Positions 26,666 to 36,848 are shown, numbered from the stretch's first letter. The stretch: DNA of 64,000 bases from an uncultured Marinicella sp. (GCA_947502595.1 CANNAM010000004.1:181552-245551), one strand, 5' to 3'. The notes: a model not told the origin generated them from the letters alone. Numbers and translations: made by a program.

Positions 26666-29329
26666 ATGAGCTCGCAAAAGACAATTATCTACCGCAAGGA
26701 TTACCTGGCGCCAAACTATGCAGTTGAATCTGTAGACCTGGCTTTCTTGGTTGAACCAAGTTATACCCTGGTTAAAGCCAGAATCAAACTGAAAAAACAT
26801 GACCATGCTCAAGCCAATGAAGTATTTCTAAATGGTGTAGACTTAACTTTGGTCTCCATAAAAATCGATGGGATTGAATTGTCTACTGACAGTTACCATG
26901 TTTCAGACACAGGAATACAATTGCGCGAACTACAAGATGAGTTTGAGTTAAGTACCACAGTCAAGATATTTCCAGCCAACAACACTGCATTGGAAGGGTT
27001 GTATCAATCTGGTCAATTTTTTCTCACCCAATGTGAAGCTGAAGGGTTCAGAAAAATCACTTATTACCTTGATCGTCCTGATGTGTTGGCACCCTATATG
27101 GTGACCATTGTGGCTGATAAACAAAAATACCCCGTATTACTTTCCAACGGCAATTTATTGTCTGAAGGTGATTTGGGTGGTGGCAAGCATTATGTGAAAT
27201 GGATGGACCCTCACCCTAAGCCCAGCTATTTATTTGCTCTGGTTGCAGGTGATTTAGCAGTGTTGTCTGACAGTTATCAAACCAGTGAAGGGCGCGATGT
27301 AGTCTTAAATATATATACAGAAGCAAATAATTTAGATGCCTGTAATTTTGCCATGCAGTCGCTGAAAAATTCTATGTGTTGGGATGAGCAGCGCTTTGGG
27401 CTGGCCTATGATCTGGATGTATATAATATTGTAGCCACCGATGACTTTAATATGGGGGCCATGGAAAACAAAGGTTTGAACATATTTAACTCTAAGTATG
27501 TCTTGGCCAAGCCAGATACCGCTTCTGATCAGGACTTCATCAATGTTGAGGCAGTGATAGGGCATGAATATTTCCACAATTGGACCGGTAACCGTGTCAC
27601 TTGCAAGGATTGGTTTCAACTGTCATTGAAAGAAGGTTTGACCGTATTCAGAGACCAGGAATTCACTGCTGATTTACAGTCCAGAGCGGTCAAAAGGATA
27701 GAGGATGTGCGGCATTTACGGGCCGCACAATTTGCAGAAGATGCATCTCCCATGTCGCACTCAGTAAGGCCTGATTCATATATTGAAATCAATAACTTTT
27801 ACACCTTAACAGTCTACGAAAAAGGTGCTGAAGTGGTGCGTATGTACCACACTTTATTGGGAGAAGCTGGTTTTCAAAAAGGCATGCAATTGTATTTCGA
27901 GCGTCATGATGGGCAAGCTGTCAGTTGTAATGATTTTCGCCTGGCAATGGCTGATGCCAATCAACTTGATTTGACTCAATTTGAGCTTTGGTACTCACAG
28001 CATGGTACACCATTAGTTGACATACAAGAAAGCTATGATGCCACCACACAACAGTTTTCAATCACTTTGCAGCAACGTGCACCTGTAAATTTTCAGGGTG
28101 CAGACCCATGGCAAGCCATGTATATGCCAGTTAAGCTGGCCTTGTATCAAAACAATGGCGAAGCTTTCGCATTGGATGAGCAGGGCAATACACAACAGGT
28201 TAAAGTGCTGAGTGATATGAGTGCGACATGGGTGTTTGATAACATCAGCCACCGACCTGTCAGTTCATTGTTCCAGGGTTTTTCAGCTCCAGTCAAAATC
28301 AACCGCCAAACCAGCAGCGACGACTTGGCATTTTTAATGAAATACGATACCGATTCATTCAATCGCTGGGATGCAGGTCAGCAAATGCAAGCTGAAATCA
28401 TTATCAGTAAATACCAGGCAATGATGAATCAAGATGATTACCAATGCCCTCGGTATTTTATGGATTCATTCAGGCATGTGTTATTAGATGCAGCCACCGA
28501 TCCTGCTTTGGTGGCAGAGGCTATCACATTGCCTGCTTTAAAGACCATGATGCAGTTATTGTCAGAGGTGGATGTATTGCAACTTAATGCAGCTAAACAA
28601 TGGCTGACAGACCTCATCAGTAAAGAATTTCAAGTTGAGCTGTTGTCAGTTTACAACCAAAACTATATTGATGAGAGTTACCAAGTCACGGCTGCTCAAG
28701 TTGGTAAAAGAAGTTTGAAAAACCGTTGTCTTTGGTACTTATTACAAACTTCGAAAACCGCTAAAAATTTCAACGAAATGGCACAGTTGGTTCGCCAACA
28801 ATACCAAAGTGCTAATAATTACACCGATCAAATGGCAGCATTGACACTGATTGTACACCAGCAAATAGAGGGTTACGAAGACCTATTGGGTGCATATTTT
28901 ACCACCTGGCAAGACCATGCTTTGGTGATTAATAAGTGGTTATCTATACAAGCGACTATTCCGGCTGATGACACTTTAGAGCGGGTCAAACAATTACAAG
29001 AGTTGCCAGTGTTTTCTATGCAAAACCCCAATGTGGTCAGGAGCTTGATTGGCGCATTTTGTGGTGCAAATACCACCCAATTTCATGCTGCAGATGGCAG
29101 TGGTTATGAATTTTTAGCTGACAGCGTAATCACCCTCGACGCCATTAACCCACAAATTGCGGCTCGTTTGGTCAGTTTGTTCAATGATTTTCAACTGTTC
29201 AAAACCTTTACCCAGCAACAAATGTTAACTCAATTGAAACGCATACAAGCAGTTTCATCCTTGTCTTCCAATGTATCTGAAATCGTTGGTCGGGCTCTGC
29301 GTCAAGAGCAACCCAGTAATCATAGCTGA
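26666..29329 (+). CDS. pepN: aminopeptidase N (M1 zinc metallopeptidase)
   Basis: PepN removes N-terminal residues from peptides in the cytoplasm. The 887-residue protein matches the E. coli enzyme in length. The substrate-anchoring GAMENKGLN motif and the zinc site HEYFHNW (His300, Glu301, His304) with downstream KEGLTVFRDQEF (second Glu) are present. DUF3458 and C-terminal helical repeats follow. It is preceded by tatC with an 83-bp gap and no clear shared function. No signal peptide is present. Confidence 0.97.
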   Translation: MSSQKTIIYRKDYLAPNYAVESVDLAFLVEPSYTLVKARIKLKKHDHAQANEVFLNGVDLTLVSIKIDGIELSTDSYHVSDTGIQLRELQDEFELSTTVKIFPANNTALEGLYQSGQFFLTQCEAEGFRKITYYLDRPDVLAPYMVTIVADKQKYPVLLSNGNLLSEGDLGGGKHYVKWMDPHPKPSYLFALVAGDLAVLSDSYQTSEGRDVVLNIYTEANNLDACNFAMQSLKNSMCWDEQRFGLAYDLDVYNIVATDDFNMGAMENKGLNIFNSKYVLAKPDTASDQDFINVEAVIGHEYFHNWTGNRVTCKDWFQLSLKEGLTVFRDQEFTADLQSRAVKRIEDVRHLRAAQFAEDASPMSHSVRPDSYIEINNFYTLTVYEKGAEVVRMYHTLLGEAGFQKGMQLYFERHDGQAVSCNDFRLAMADANQLDLTQFELWYSQHGTPLVDIQESYDATTQQFSITLQQRAPVNFQGADPWQAMYMPVKLALYQNNGEAFALDEQGNTQQVKVLSDMSATWVFDNISHRPVSSLFQGFSAPVKINRQTSSDDLAFLMKYDTDSFNRWDAGQQMQAEIIISKYQAMMNQDDYQCPRYFMDSFRHVLLDAATDPALVAEAITLPALKTMMQLLSEVDVLQLNAAKQWLTDLISKEFQVELLSVYNQNYIDESYQVTAAQVGKRSLKNRCLWYLLQTSKTAKNFNEMAQLVRQQYQSANNYTDQMAALTLIVHQQIEGYEDLLGAYFTTWQDHALVINKWLSIQATIPADDTLERVKQLQELPVFSMQNPNVVRSLIGAFCGANTTQFHAADGSGYEFLADSVITLDAINPQIAARLVSLFNDFQLFKTFTQQQMLTQLKRIQAVSSLSSNVSEIVGRALRQEQPSNHS

Positions 29330-29506
29330 TGCTGGTATAAGTGCTTATATTGCTTGCACTTTCATCAAGTCATGAGCTGGTTTTATGGCCATTGTTGCTG
29401 CTTTGACTCTGTAATTTAATCATGGCATAAATTTGTTAAGCATTGATTGTGTTATTTAAAAAAACGGATAAAATTAAATTTATGTTTTAATTCATCAATT
29501 GTAAGT

Positions 29507-30418
29507 ATGTACTTTCCAACCATAAAACAACTCAGGTATTTCAATGCTTTGGTTGAACACAATCACTTTGGTAAAGCAGCTGAAAGTTGTTTTGTCTCTC
29601 AGTCAGCATTCAGTGTAGCCATAAAGGAGCTTGAGAATGCCTTGGGTGGGCGTCTGGTTGATCGAACCAATAAAAGTGTTACTGTGACAAATTTAGGCCG
29701 AGAAATCTATCAGCAATCATTGACTGTAATGGTAGAAATGAAAAAGATGTTGGATTTGGCTCAAGGTAATTTATTGCCCTTATCGGGCAAGTTATCAGTG
29801 GGCATGATCCCTACCATTGGCCCTTTTGTGATGCCGGAGCTGTTGCCTGAATTAAGCCACAATTACCCTGATTTGGATTTGGAAATTCATGAGGGTAAAT
29901 CAGCGGAGATATACGACAAATTAATGCGCGGGCAATTGGATGTGATTCTATTGGCTTTGCCTTATGAAATGCGCAGTGTTGAAACCTTGACCCTATTTAA
30001 AGACCGCTTCAGGCTAATCAGTTCAGTGAGTAACCAATGGCTTAAAGGCAGAAAGTTCAATATTGATGATGTGGGTGATGGTTCGGTGTTGTTGTTAGAC
30101 GATGGACACTGTTTACGCGACCATGCGATCAGTGCTTGCCACATTAAACACGTTGATAAGGTCAGTCAGTTCACCGCCAGCAGCTTGTTGACTTTAGTTG
30201 AAATGGTTAAGCAAGACTTGGGTGTAAGTTTCATTCCTGAAATGGCATTGAAGTTACCTCTATTTAATCCGGCTGAAATTCAGGTTGACGCTTTAGAAAT
30301 TGATGCGTTTCGAGAAATAGGCTTGGCATGGCGTAAGGGCAGCAGCAGAACCAAAGAATTTCACATGTTGGGTGACAGTGTTTTAAAAGCAGTGAGTGAC
30401 AAGGCTTCACTGAAGTAA
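29507..30418 (+). CDS. oxyR: OxyR-like LysR family peroxide sensor
   Basis: OxyR activates antioxidant genes when hydrogen peroxide oxidises a cysteine pair. From the ATG at 29507 the protein has 303 residues. The LysR helix-turn-helix is at residues 4-62 (TIKQLRYFNALVEHNHFGKA). The redox segment DDGHCLRDHAISAC places Cys202 and Cys211 nine residues apart, as Cys199 and Cys208 of E. coli OxyR. The frame extends to 29447 but those residues are not LysR-like. csbD lies 84 bp downstream and could be a stress-responsive partner. Confidence 0.92.
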   Translation: MYFPTIKQLRYFNALVEHNHFGKAAESCFVSQSAFSVAIKELENALGGRLVDRTNKSVTVTNLGREIYQQSLTVMVEMKKMLDLAQGNLLPLSGKLSVGMIPTIGPFVMPELLPELSHNYPDLDLEIHEGKSAEIYDKLMRGQLDVILLALPYEMRSVETLTLFKDRFRLISSVSNQWLKGRKFNIDDVGDGSVLLLDDGHCLRDHAISACHIKHVDKVSQFTASSLLTLVEMVKQDLGVSFIPEMALKLPLFNPAEIQVDALEIDAFREIGLAWRKGSSRTKEFHMLGDSVLKAVSDKASLK

Positions 30419-30502
30419 CCAGTTTAGATTAACACTAATTTGACGTCATTTTCATCCAAGGTCAGTATACTTAATCGTACTTTATAACTTTGGAGAAACA
30501 AC

Positions 30503-30703
30503 ATGAATTGGGATATTATTGAAGGCAAATGGGACCAATTAAAAGGCAATGCACAAATCCAATGGGGTAAATTAACCGATGACGAATTGGATGTAATTGC
30601 TGGTAATAAAACCAAATTAGCTGGCAAGATTCAGGAAAAATATGGTTACAGCCGCGACAAGGCTGAACAAGCTGTTGAAGAGTGGAAAGACTCACAAGAG
30701 TAA
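30503..30703 (+). CDS. CsbD family stress-response protein
   Basis: A 66-residue CsbD-domain protein: MNWDIIEGKWDQLKGNAQIQ and the repeated KLAGKIQEKYGYSRDKAEQ pattern are typical. CsbD proteins are small, hydrophilic, helical and general-stress-induced; molecular function is unknown. GGAG precedes the ATG. A -10-like TATACT (30466-30471) and the palindrome TGACGTCA (30441-30448) lie upstream, and a strong terminator follows, so it is probably transcribed alone, next to oxyR. Confidence 0.93.
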   Translation: MNWDIIEGKWDQLKGNAQIQWGKLTDDELDVIAGNKTKLAGKIQEKYGYSRDKAEQAVEEWKDSQE

Positions 30704-30728
30704 TTACACTTTAAAAAGTTGCATATTT

Positions 30729-30764
30729 AAACGCCGATAAATTAAGTTATATCGGCGTTTTTTT
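30729..30764 (+). terminator. Rho-independent terminator of csbD
   Basis: Perfect 10-bp stem AACGCCGATA / TATCGGCGTT with a 10-base AT-rich loop, followed by seven Ts. It lies 26 bp past the csbD stop and just before the convergent adaptor gene's stop. Confidence 0.9.
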
Positions 30765-30771
30765 ATTGCGT

Positions 30772-31839
30772 TTAGTGAAGGCTGGAGTCAGCAGTCAGTT
30801 GCACCGCTTCAAGATCTCGCAAGCGTTCATTGCCTCTCACTACCACATGGTCTTGTGCTTTGATGTCACCCTCTACCGCAATCATAGCGCCTTGCGCAAT
30901 GCCTGTTGTGACATTGGTTTTATGTGCTTTTCCGTCTTTAATAATGAACACATGAGCACCTTGCCGGCGAAGCACCAAAGCATCTCTGGGCACTGCAATA
31001 ACTGGTTGTGGTAGGGTTTCTGGAACCAATAATTTGATGGGTTCACCAGGTAACAAATCACCCGTCAAGTCTTTCAAATGAACTTGGATTTGTCGGCTGT
31101 TTGAAGTGGCTGCGGGGATAAATTGCTCAACCACGGCTTGGTGTGTTTGTCCTGCTTGATCTATGTACTGCCATTGCTGGCCTCGTTCAATAACGGCTTT
31201 GTACTTAAATGAAATGTGTGCCACAATTTCGGTGGCATCGGCAGACATTATGGTTAAGAAGTCCTGTCCTGAGTTTACATACTGTCCTGGCTGAGCCAAT
31301 TGTTCAGTGACAAAAGCTTTGAATGGTGCTTTGGGGGTCAATTTTTTTATCTCATTTTTTAGTTGATCAGCACGTGATTTGGCTTGTGCCAGGTTTGCAG
31401 TAGCAACTTGTAATTCTGATTTGTTTTTATCCAGTGCTGTTTGTGAGGTCAAATTCTTACGTTCTAATGACCGCAACCTGGTTGATTCGGATTGTAAGAA
31501 ATCAACTTGGGCTTGCTGGCTTGAAATGATATTTTTTAGTTCGTTCAGACGCAAAGCATATTCTTCATCAGCTATCAGGCCCAAAGTTTCACCTTGATTA
31601 GCCACTTGGCCAATGTTAGCTATTTCGATTACGCGACCACTGGATTCAGCCTTGATGGTGGTGATGAATTTGGCTTTCGAATAAGCAGCAACTGCTCGCG
31701 TTGGTGCCATTGATACTGCTACAACCTCAGCTGTTTTAACCAGTGCAGCAGGTGCACCACTGGGTTGGCTTTGGGTTTGAAATGTCAGTACTATCAGACC
31801 AATTAAGCTGATTGAGATTCTTAGATTATGCGCTTGCAA
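30772..31839 (-). CDS. RND efflux periplasmic adaptor (membrane fusion protein)
   Basis: A 355-residue HlyD/AcrA-type adaptor that links an inner-membrane RND pump to an outer-membrane channel. Residues 1-24 are a signal peptide or membrane anchor. The biotinyl-lipoyl-like half (IKAESSGRVIEIANIGQVANQGETL) flanks a coiled-coil hairpin (about residues 95-165), followed by the second lipoyl half (APFKAFVTEQLAQPGQYVNSGQ) and a beta-barrel domain. Its start overlaps the end of the pump gene by 14 bp, so the two are co-translated. No TolC-like outer-membrane gene is in the window. Confidence 0.93.
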   Translation of the reverse strand: MQAHNLRISISLIGLIVLTFQTQSQPSGAPAALVKTAEVVAVSMAPTRAVAAYSKAKFITTIKAESSGRVIEIANIGQVANQGETLGLIADEEYALRLNELKNIISSQQAQVDFLQSESTRLRSLERKNLTSQTALDKNKSELQVATANLAQAKSRADQLKNEIKKLTPKAPFKAFVTEQLAQPGQYVNSGQDFLTIMSADATEIVAHISFKYKAVIERGQQWQYIDQAGQTHQAVVEQFIPAATSNSRQIQVHLKDLTGDLLPGEPIKLLVPETLPQPVIAVPRDALVLRRQGAHVFIIKDGKAHKTNVTTGIAQGAMIAVEGDIKAQDHVVVRGNERLRDLEAVQLTADSSLH

Positions 31840-34800
31840 GGTTATGCTCCTGTTTATTTTTGCCTGTGAGTTTCAATAGACTGGGTAATAAGACCAATGT
31901 AAATAAAGTGCTGACGAGCATGCCGCCAACAATCACCGCGGCCAAACCACGGTACAGTTCAGTACCAGAACCAGGCATCAATAACAGAGGCAGCATACCA
32001 AATATACTGGTAAAAGTACTCATGAAAATTGGTCGCAAACGCAACCTAACGGCGTTGGCAACGGCCACTTCCGTGCTGATACCCTGTTGTTCATCGTCTC
32101 GGGCTCTTAATACCAGCAAAATGGCGTTATTGACCACCAAGCCAAGTAAGATAACAAAGCCGATCATGGTCAATAAATCCATCGACTGACTTGAGTTGCC
32201 AAATGTCCTCAGCACCCAGTCCAATAACCGCAAGCCTAAAATACCGCCGACAGTTGCCATTGGCAGAGTGGTGATAACCAGCAAAGCATCTTTGAATGAT
32301 TGGAACATGGCGCTGATCAGTAAATATAAAATAATGATGGCCAATAAAAATGAACCTGACAAGCTAGTTAATGCTGCGTCCAAAGCTTCTGCCGTACCAC
32401 GATATGAAACACTGCTGCCATCAGGTAAGCGATCCAGAATAAAGGGTGTCAACTCTTGTTTCAATAACGAAATTGCAGTTTCCAATGGCATATTAGCAGG
32501 TGGTGTGACTTGTAAGGTCAGGGTTCGGGCCCGGTCGACACGCAAGATTTGTGTCGGCCCAGCAGTCCTATGAATAAAAGTCAATTCATCCAGTGGGACC
32601 ACGTCACCATTGGCAGTATACAGCGGGGTGGCTGCCAAATCTTCAGGCGTTTGCCAATGTTCTGCGCGGAGCATTACATTCATGCGTTTGCTGCCATCGA
32701 AATATTCACCAATAAAAGCCCCTGTGCCTAAAGACCGCAGTACATTATTCAACTGGTTTCTGGACCAGCCAGCTTCAGCAATAGCTCGGTCATTGGGTTG
32801 AATGTTGATTTCTGGTGCACCCAGCTCTAAACCTGGTGTGGTGTCTAAGCGTACTTGTGGAATCATTTCAGCCACTTTGTCATAGGCCAGCTGCCCAACC
32901 ACCAACAGTTGTTCAAAGTCTTCGGTTTGGATGTCCACATTGATGTTGCGGCCAGTCCTGGAACCACCACCAAACACCCCGCGTCTGCCGGCAAAGCCTC
33001 TGGCATCAGGAATCCCTGCCAATATTTCAGTATTAACTATGCGCAGTAACTCATCCATTTCCTTTGGGTTATCAGCGCGGAACCCTAAAAACCCACCACC
33101 ACCGAAAACCCCAAAAAAATAATTATCTAGTTTGGGTTGTTTGGTGCCATCTAAATAAGGCTGAAGTCGTTCAGCAATAACCTCTGCTATTTCAGTCTTG
33201 GCTACTTCAAATGACATTCCAGGTGGTGCAGAAAGCCCGCCTCGACTGAAGTTTCTTTGTCCTTCGGGTAAATAATCTGCTGCAGGCCTGAGTAGGTAGG
33301 CCAGAGCCAAAGGGATTAACAACAAACCTGAAATCCAGCTGATTTGTTTGGTTTTACTGTTGGTTAAACCATCTAAAAAGGCCGTTATGTTTTGCCACAA
33401 AGCTGAGTGTTTGTCTTCAAAGTCACCGCGATGGATGAACTTTACTGTGGCTGCGGGTAAAACTGTGACCGCCACTATCAAAGAAAATATCACTGAAATA
33501 GAGATGGTTAATGCCAAATCAGTGAACAACTGACCTGCCTCATCTTTGAGAAATACCACTGGCAAAAAGATTGCAACAGTGGTGGCAGTAGAGGCCAACA
33601 AGGCACCCCAAACCTGTTTGGTGCCAATCAATGCTGCGGCATTGGCAGACTTGCCTGATTCTCGGTGTCTGATGATGTTTTCCAGCACCACAATAGCGGC
33701 ATCAAGTACCATACCTGTCGCGAAGGCCAAACCTGCCAGTGAAATGATGTTCAGCGTGCGGCCAAATGCATCCAACAAGATAAAGGCGCCCATCAAGCAG
33801 ATAGGAATTGCTAATGCCACAATCAAGGCCGGGGTTTTCTTGCGCAAAAACACCCACAATATAAAAATGGCCAGCAACATACCAAGAATCAAATTACTTC
33901 GCACCATTTCTACCGAGCCTCTGGTATAAATAGATTCATCATAAACTTGTCTGATTGATAAGCCAGCAGGGGTAAATACCGTTTCTTGTAATTCAGCAAT
34001 TTTGAGTTGGATGTCATCCATTAAATCCAACAGGTTCACCCCGGCTTCAGGGATGATGTTGGCGGCAATTGAAGGCCCGCCATTTTGTGTTAACAACCCA
34101 CTGGGGTCTTGCATCACCACATCAATGGTGGCAATGTCTTTTAAGTAAATGGGTCGACCATCACGCCAATCTATAACGTAATCAACTAAATTTTGATAAT
34201 CATATTTACTTTCAAATCGCATGGTGTACTTGCGTTTACCAACGTCTTTGGTACCCATGGAGGTGTTGCTGAAGTTGCCGCCGAGGGCAGACAGTTTGGT
34301 CAGGTCAATGCCCAGCGCCGCTGCCATATATGGGTCATAGCTGATGCGTACCTCATAGGCACGTCCCCCAAATGAGTTGGCTGAGGATACGCCATTGATT
34401 TGTTCTAGTTTGGGGATCACATTGTCATTAACAAAGTCCTGATAAGTGACAATGGGCCGGTCATTACCTTCCACTGTTCTGATGGCAAACCAAGCAATGG
34501 CATTACCGAAAGAACGACCGCCAATTTGTAATGTAGGTTCGGTGGCATCAACTGGGTAGGCGGGTACTTGGTTGAGGCGGTTAATGACTTCCAGTAAAGC
34601 GCGCTGCAAATCAATGTCTGCATCGAACTCCATGTCTATACTGGCCGATGCATAACTGGCAGTGGCAGCCATGCGTTCAACCCCTGGCATGCCGCGAAAT
34701 ACATTTTCTTGTAATTCTAAAATTTCCGATTCAACTTCTTCAGGTGCTGCACCTGACCAGCGGGTGGTGATGTTGATGGTGGGGCGCTCCACATTTGGAG

Positions 34801-34909
34801 CCATTTGAATCGGCAGTCTATTCAAACTGATGGAGCCAAATATGCCGACCAAAATGATCGCCACCATCACGGCAACACGATTGGATAAAGAGGCTTCGGT
34901 TAATTTCAC
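31826..34909 (-). CDS. RND family efflux transporter permease
   Basis: A proton-driven RND transporter of about 1027 residues. The frame is open to 35092, overlapping pgeF by more than 100 bp, but family homology begins at KLTEASLSNRVAVMVAIIL, where a GTG at 34909 gives the normal length; that start is preferred. Helix 4 carries GMVLDAAIVVLENI: the first of the two proton-relay aspartates is kept and the second is alanine, as in several non-AcrB subgroups. Two large periplasmic loops rich in Gly follow helices 1 and 7. Substrate is unknown. It is downstream of pgeF and upstream of its adaptor gene. Confidence 0.93.
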   Translation of the reverse strand: MKLTEASLSNRVAVMVAIILVGIFGSISLNRLPIQMAPNVERPTINITTRWSGAAPEEVESEILELQENVFRGMPGVERMAATASYASASIDMEFDADIDLQRALLEVINRLNQVPAYPVDATEPTLQIGGRSFGNAIAWFAIRTVEGNDRPIVTYQDFVNDNVIPKLEQINGVSSANSFGGRAYEVRISYDPYMAAALGIDLTKLSALGGNFSNTSMGTKDVGKRKYTMRFESKYDYQNLVDYVIDWRDGRPIYLKDIATIDVVMQDPSGLLTQNGGPSIAANIIPEAGVNLLDLMDDIQLKIAELQETVFTPAGLSIRQVYDESIYTRGSVEMVRSNLILGMLLAIFILWVFLRKKTPALIVALAIPICLMGAFILLDAFGRTLNIISLAGLAFATGMVLDAAIVVLENIIRHRESGKSANAAALIGTKQVWGALLASTATTVAIFLPVVFLKDEAGQLFTDLALTISISVIFSLIVAVTVLPAATVKFIHRGDFEDKHSALWQNITAFLDGLTNSKTKQISWISGLLLIPLALAYLLRPAADYLPEGQRNFSRGGLSAPPGMSFEVAKTEIAEVIAERLQPYLDGTKQPKLDNYFFGVFGGGGFLGFRADNPKEMDELLRIVNTEILAGIPDARGFAGRRGVFGGGSRTGRNINVDIQTEDFEQLLVVGQLAYDKVAEMIPQVRLDTTPGLELGAPEINIQPNDRAIAEAGWSRNQLNNVLRSLGTGAFIGEYFDGSKRMNVMLRAEHWQTPEDLAATPLYTANGDVVPLDELTFIHRTAGPTQILRVDRARTLTLQVTPPANMPLETAISLLKQELTPFILDRLPDGSSVSYRGTAEALDAALTSLSGSFLLAIIILYLLISAMFQSFKDALLVITTLPMATVGGILGLRLLDWVLRTFGNSSQSMDLLTMIGFVILLGLVVNNAILLVLRARDDEQQGISTEVAVANAVRLRLRPIFMSTFTSIFGMLPLLLMPGSGTELYRGLAAVIVGGMLVSTLFTLVLLPSLLKLTGKNKQEHNLASA

Positions 34910-34979
34910 AGGGAACTTGGCTCTGAAAGTATGTAGCTTGATTTTAACAGCAGGTGCAAGGCTTTGTTTGTGCCGAAAG

Positions 34980-35702
34980 TCATGGGCTTTGTGCGGTTGT
35001 ATCCAGCCACACCAGACTGGCCATTCTTTGTTTGGTGCTGTTTTGCCGCCAAGAATAATAAGCTGGCTGAGCAAAAGTACATTGATTGGCATGCTGTATA
35101 TTTGCTATGCCCAAAGCACGTAATTGAATTTCAGCCAAGCTGTATAGGCTGGCTTGGCTTTTACCGTCGATAAGCACTGAAAAAGCTGCTTGGCTATTAG
35201 GGTGTTTGGTCAGGTAGTGGTGTACAAAATCTGCATCAACTTCATACTGCGCTGGTTGAATGCACGGACCAAACCAGGCCAGAACTTGCTGTGATGAATT
35301 GATTTTGTTCAATGCTTCGCACAACACATTGCTGTATAAACTGCGCCAACCACAGTGAATGGCAGCCACAAAAGAGCCAGCAGTGTCAGTCAGTAACACC
35401 GGTAAACAATCTGCTGTCATGACTGCACATATAACGTTTTTAGCTCGGGTGAAACAAGCGTCAGCCTGATGCTGTAGTTGGTTTTTAGGTGGTTCAGTGT
35501 ACTCCACCACCTGATGACCGTGTACCTGTTGTAAAAATTGGGGTGCGTGGGGCAGTTTAAAGGCAGTGACCAATTGTTGGATGGCAGCGGGCTTGGCTTG
35601 GCGTGGATGCACATCAAAATCAACGTGCTGCATCAATGTGTTGGTGGTCTGAACTGCCATCACATGTCCTGGCCGTTGCCAATGTTCAATCAGGTGAGTC
35701 AT
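34980..35702 (-). CDS. pgeF: PgeF/YfiH family peptidoglycan editing factor (multicopper-oxidase-like)
   Basis: A 240-residue YfiH/DUF152 protein. The metal-site residues QVHGHQVV, MTADCLPVLLTD and AIHCGWRSL are present. The family has been described as polyphenol oxidase and as purine nucleoside hydrolase/phosphorylase, and in E. coli PgeF hydrolyses a mis-made peptidoglycan precursor. It is 144 bp downstream of rluD on the same strand, as in E. coli. A 14-bp palindrome (35785-35798) lies in that gap. Confidence 0.92.
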   Translation of the reverse strand: MTHLIEHWQRPGHVMAVQTTNTLMQHVDFDVHPRQAKPAAIQQLVTAFKLPHAPQFLQQVHGHQVVEYTEPPKNQLQHQADACFTRAKNVICAVMTADCLPVLLTDTAGSFVAAIHCGWRSLYSNVLCEALNKINSSQQVLAWFGPCIQPAQYEVDADFVHHYLTKHPNSQAAFSVLIDGKSQASLYSLAEIQLRALGIANIQHANQCTFAQPAYYSWRQNSTKQRMASLVWLDTTAQSP

Positions 35703-35846
35703 AAAAAAAGAAGGGCCAATTTAAGTTTTAATGTGGAAGAGGGAGTAAAGCCACATGTATCTAGGAAATGAATAATTGACCCCTTCGGAATATTCCGATT
35801 ATCTAATATTAACTAAAAATACGAACATATGCTCATATTTTATCAA

Positions 35847-36848
35847 TTATTCGATGTATTCGACCTCTAAACCATCAGATTCGCCTTGTTTAACATCTAA
35901 AAACGCCAAATCATCCAACAGTTGACACAAATCGTCAGGTAAATCAGCATTTACTGATATATCCTCACCAGTGATGGGATGAATGAATTCGAGCTGTTCT
36001 GCATGTAAAGCTTGTCTGGGAAATTCTCTGATGATGCCTTTAAGCTCTTCATCCACTGACGCATCCACCCTTTTGGGGTTGCCATACAATGGGTCGCCCA
36101 ATAATGGGTGGCCTTGGTGATGCATGTGCACCCTGATTTGATGGGTTCTGCCTGTTTCTAAATTAACCTGCACGCTGGTGTAATGATCGAAATGTTCCAA
36201 TGGTTCGTAATGGGTGATGGCTTCTTTACCATTCATGACTACGGCCATTTTTATTCTTTGGGTTTTGTGCCGGCCAATTTTATTGTGAATGGTGCCGCCC
36301 AGTGGTATCACCCCTTTGACTATACAGAAATACTGTCGCTTGACATCATGTCGTTTCAGCATCTCAATCAATTTCAACTGACATTCAGAAGTTTTGGCCA
36401 CCACCATCAAGCCCGAAGTGTCTTTATCTAAGCGGTGGACGATGCCAGCACGAGGTAACATGGCTTGTTCTGAGCTCATGCCCAGTAAGCCGTTTAATAA
36501 GGTGCCGTTGGGATTGCCATTGCCAGGATGGACCACCAAACCTGCTGGTTTATTCACCACCAACAAGAATTCATCCTGATACAAAATATCCAACGCCATG
36601 GCTTCAGGTTGATCGTCGACTGCTTGTTCTAACTCTATATTCAAGTCAATCACTTCAAAACCTTTTAAAAGGGTTTTGCTTTTGGTATTATGGCCGTTGA
36701 TTTTGACACCACCTTGTTTGATCCAATGTTGGATACTGGCCCTTGAAAATTCGGGGAAGCGTTGTGTTAGGAATTGATCTATGCGTAAACCTATTGAGTC
36801 GGCACAGACATTAATCTGTTGTTGTATCTTGTAGTCATTTTTACTCAT
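35847..36848 (-). CDS. rluD: 23S rRNA pseudouridine synthase RluD
   Basis: RluD makes pseudouridines 1911, 1915 and 1917 in 23S rRNA helix 69. The 333-residue enzyme has an N-terminal S4 RNA-binding domain (residues about 20-80, RIDQFLTQRFPEFSRASIQ) and the RluA catalytic domain with GIVHRLDKDTSGLMVV, where Asp141 is the catalytic residue. QIRVHMHHQGHPLLGD is also conserved. It is divergent from bamD across 151 bp, the same arrangement as in E. coli. Confidence 0.95.
   Translation of the reverse strand: MSKNDYKIQQQINVCADSIGLRIDQFLTQRFPEFSRASIQHWIKQGGVKINGHNTKSKTLLKGFEVIDLNIELEQAVDDQPEAMALDILYQDEFLLVVNKPAGLVVHPGNGNPNGTLLNGLLGMSSEQAMLPRAGIVHRLDKDTSGLMVVAKTSECQLKLIEMLKRHDVKRQYFCIVKGVIPLGGTIHNKIGRHKTQRIKMAVVMNGKEAITHYEPLEHFDHYTSVQVNLETGRTHQIRVHMHHQGHPLLGDPLYGNPKRVDASVDEELKGIIREFPRQALHAEQLEFIHPITGEDISVNADLPDDLCQLLDDLAFLDVKQGESDGLEVEYIE

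Noticed and set aside
31812..33929. Plus-strand frames of up to 127 residues opposite the RND gene
   Set aside because: Antisense shadows of a well-supported transporter.
34910..35092. N-terminal extension of the RND transporter
   Set aside because: It overlaps pgeF by over 100 bp and would add 61 residues before the conserved first helix; the GTG at 34909 gives the normal length.
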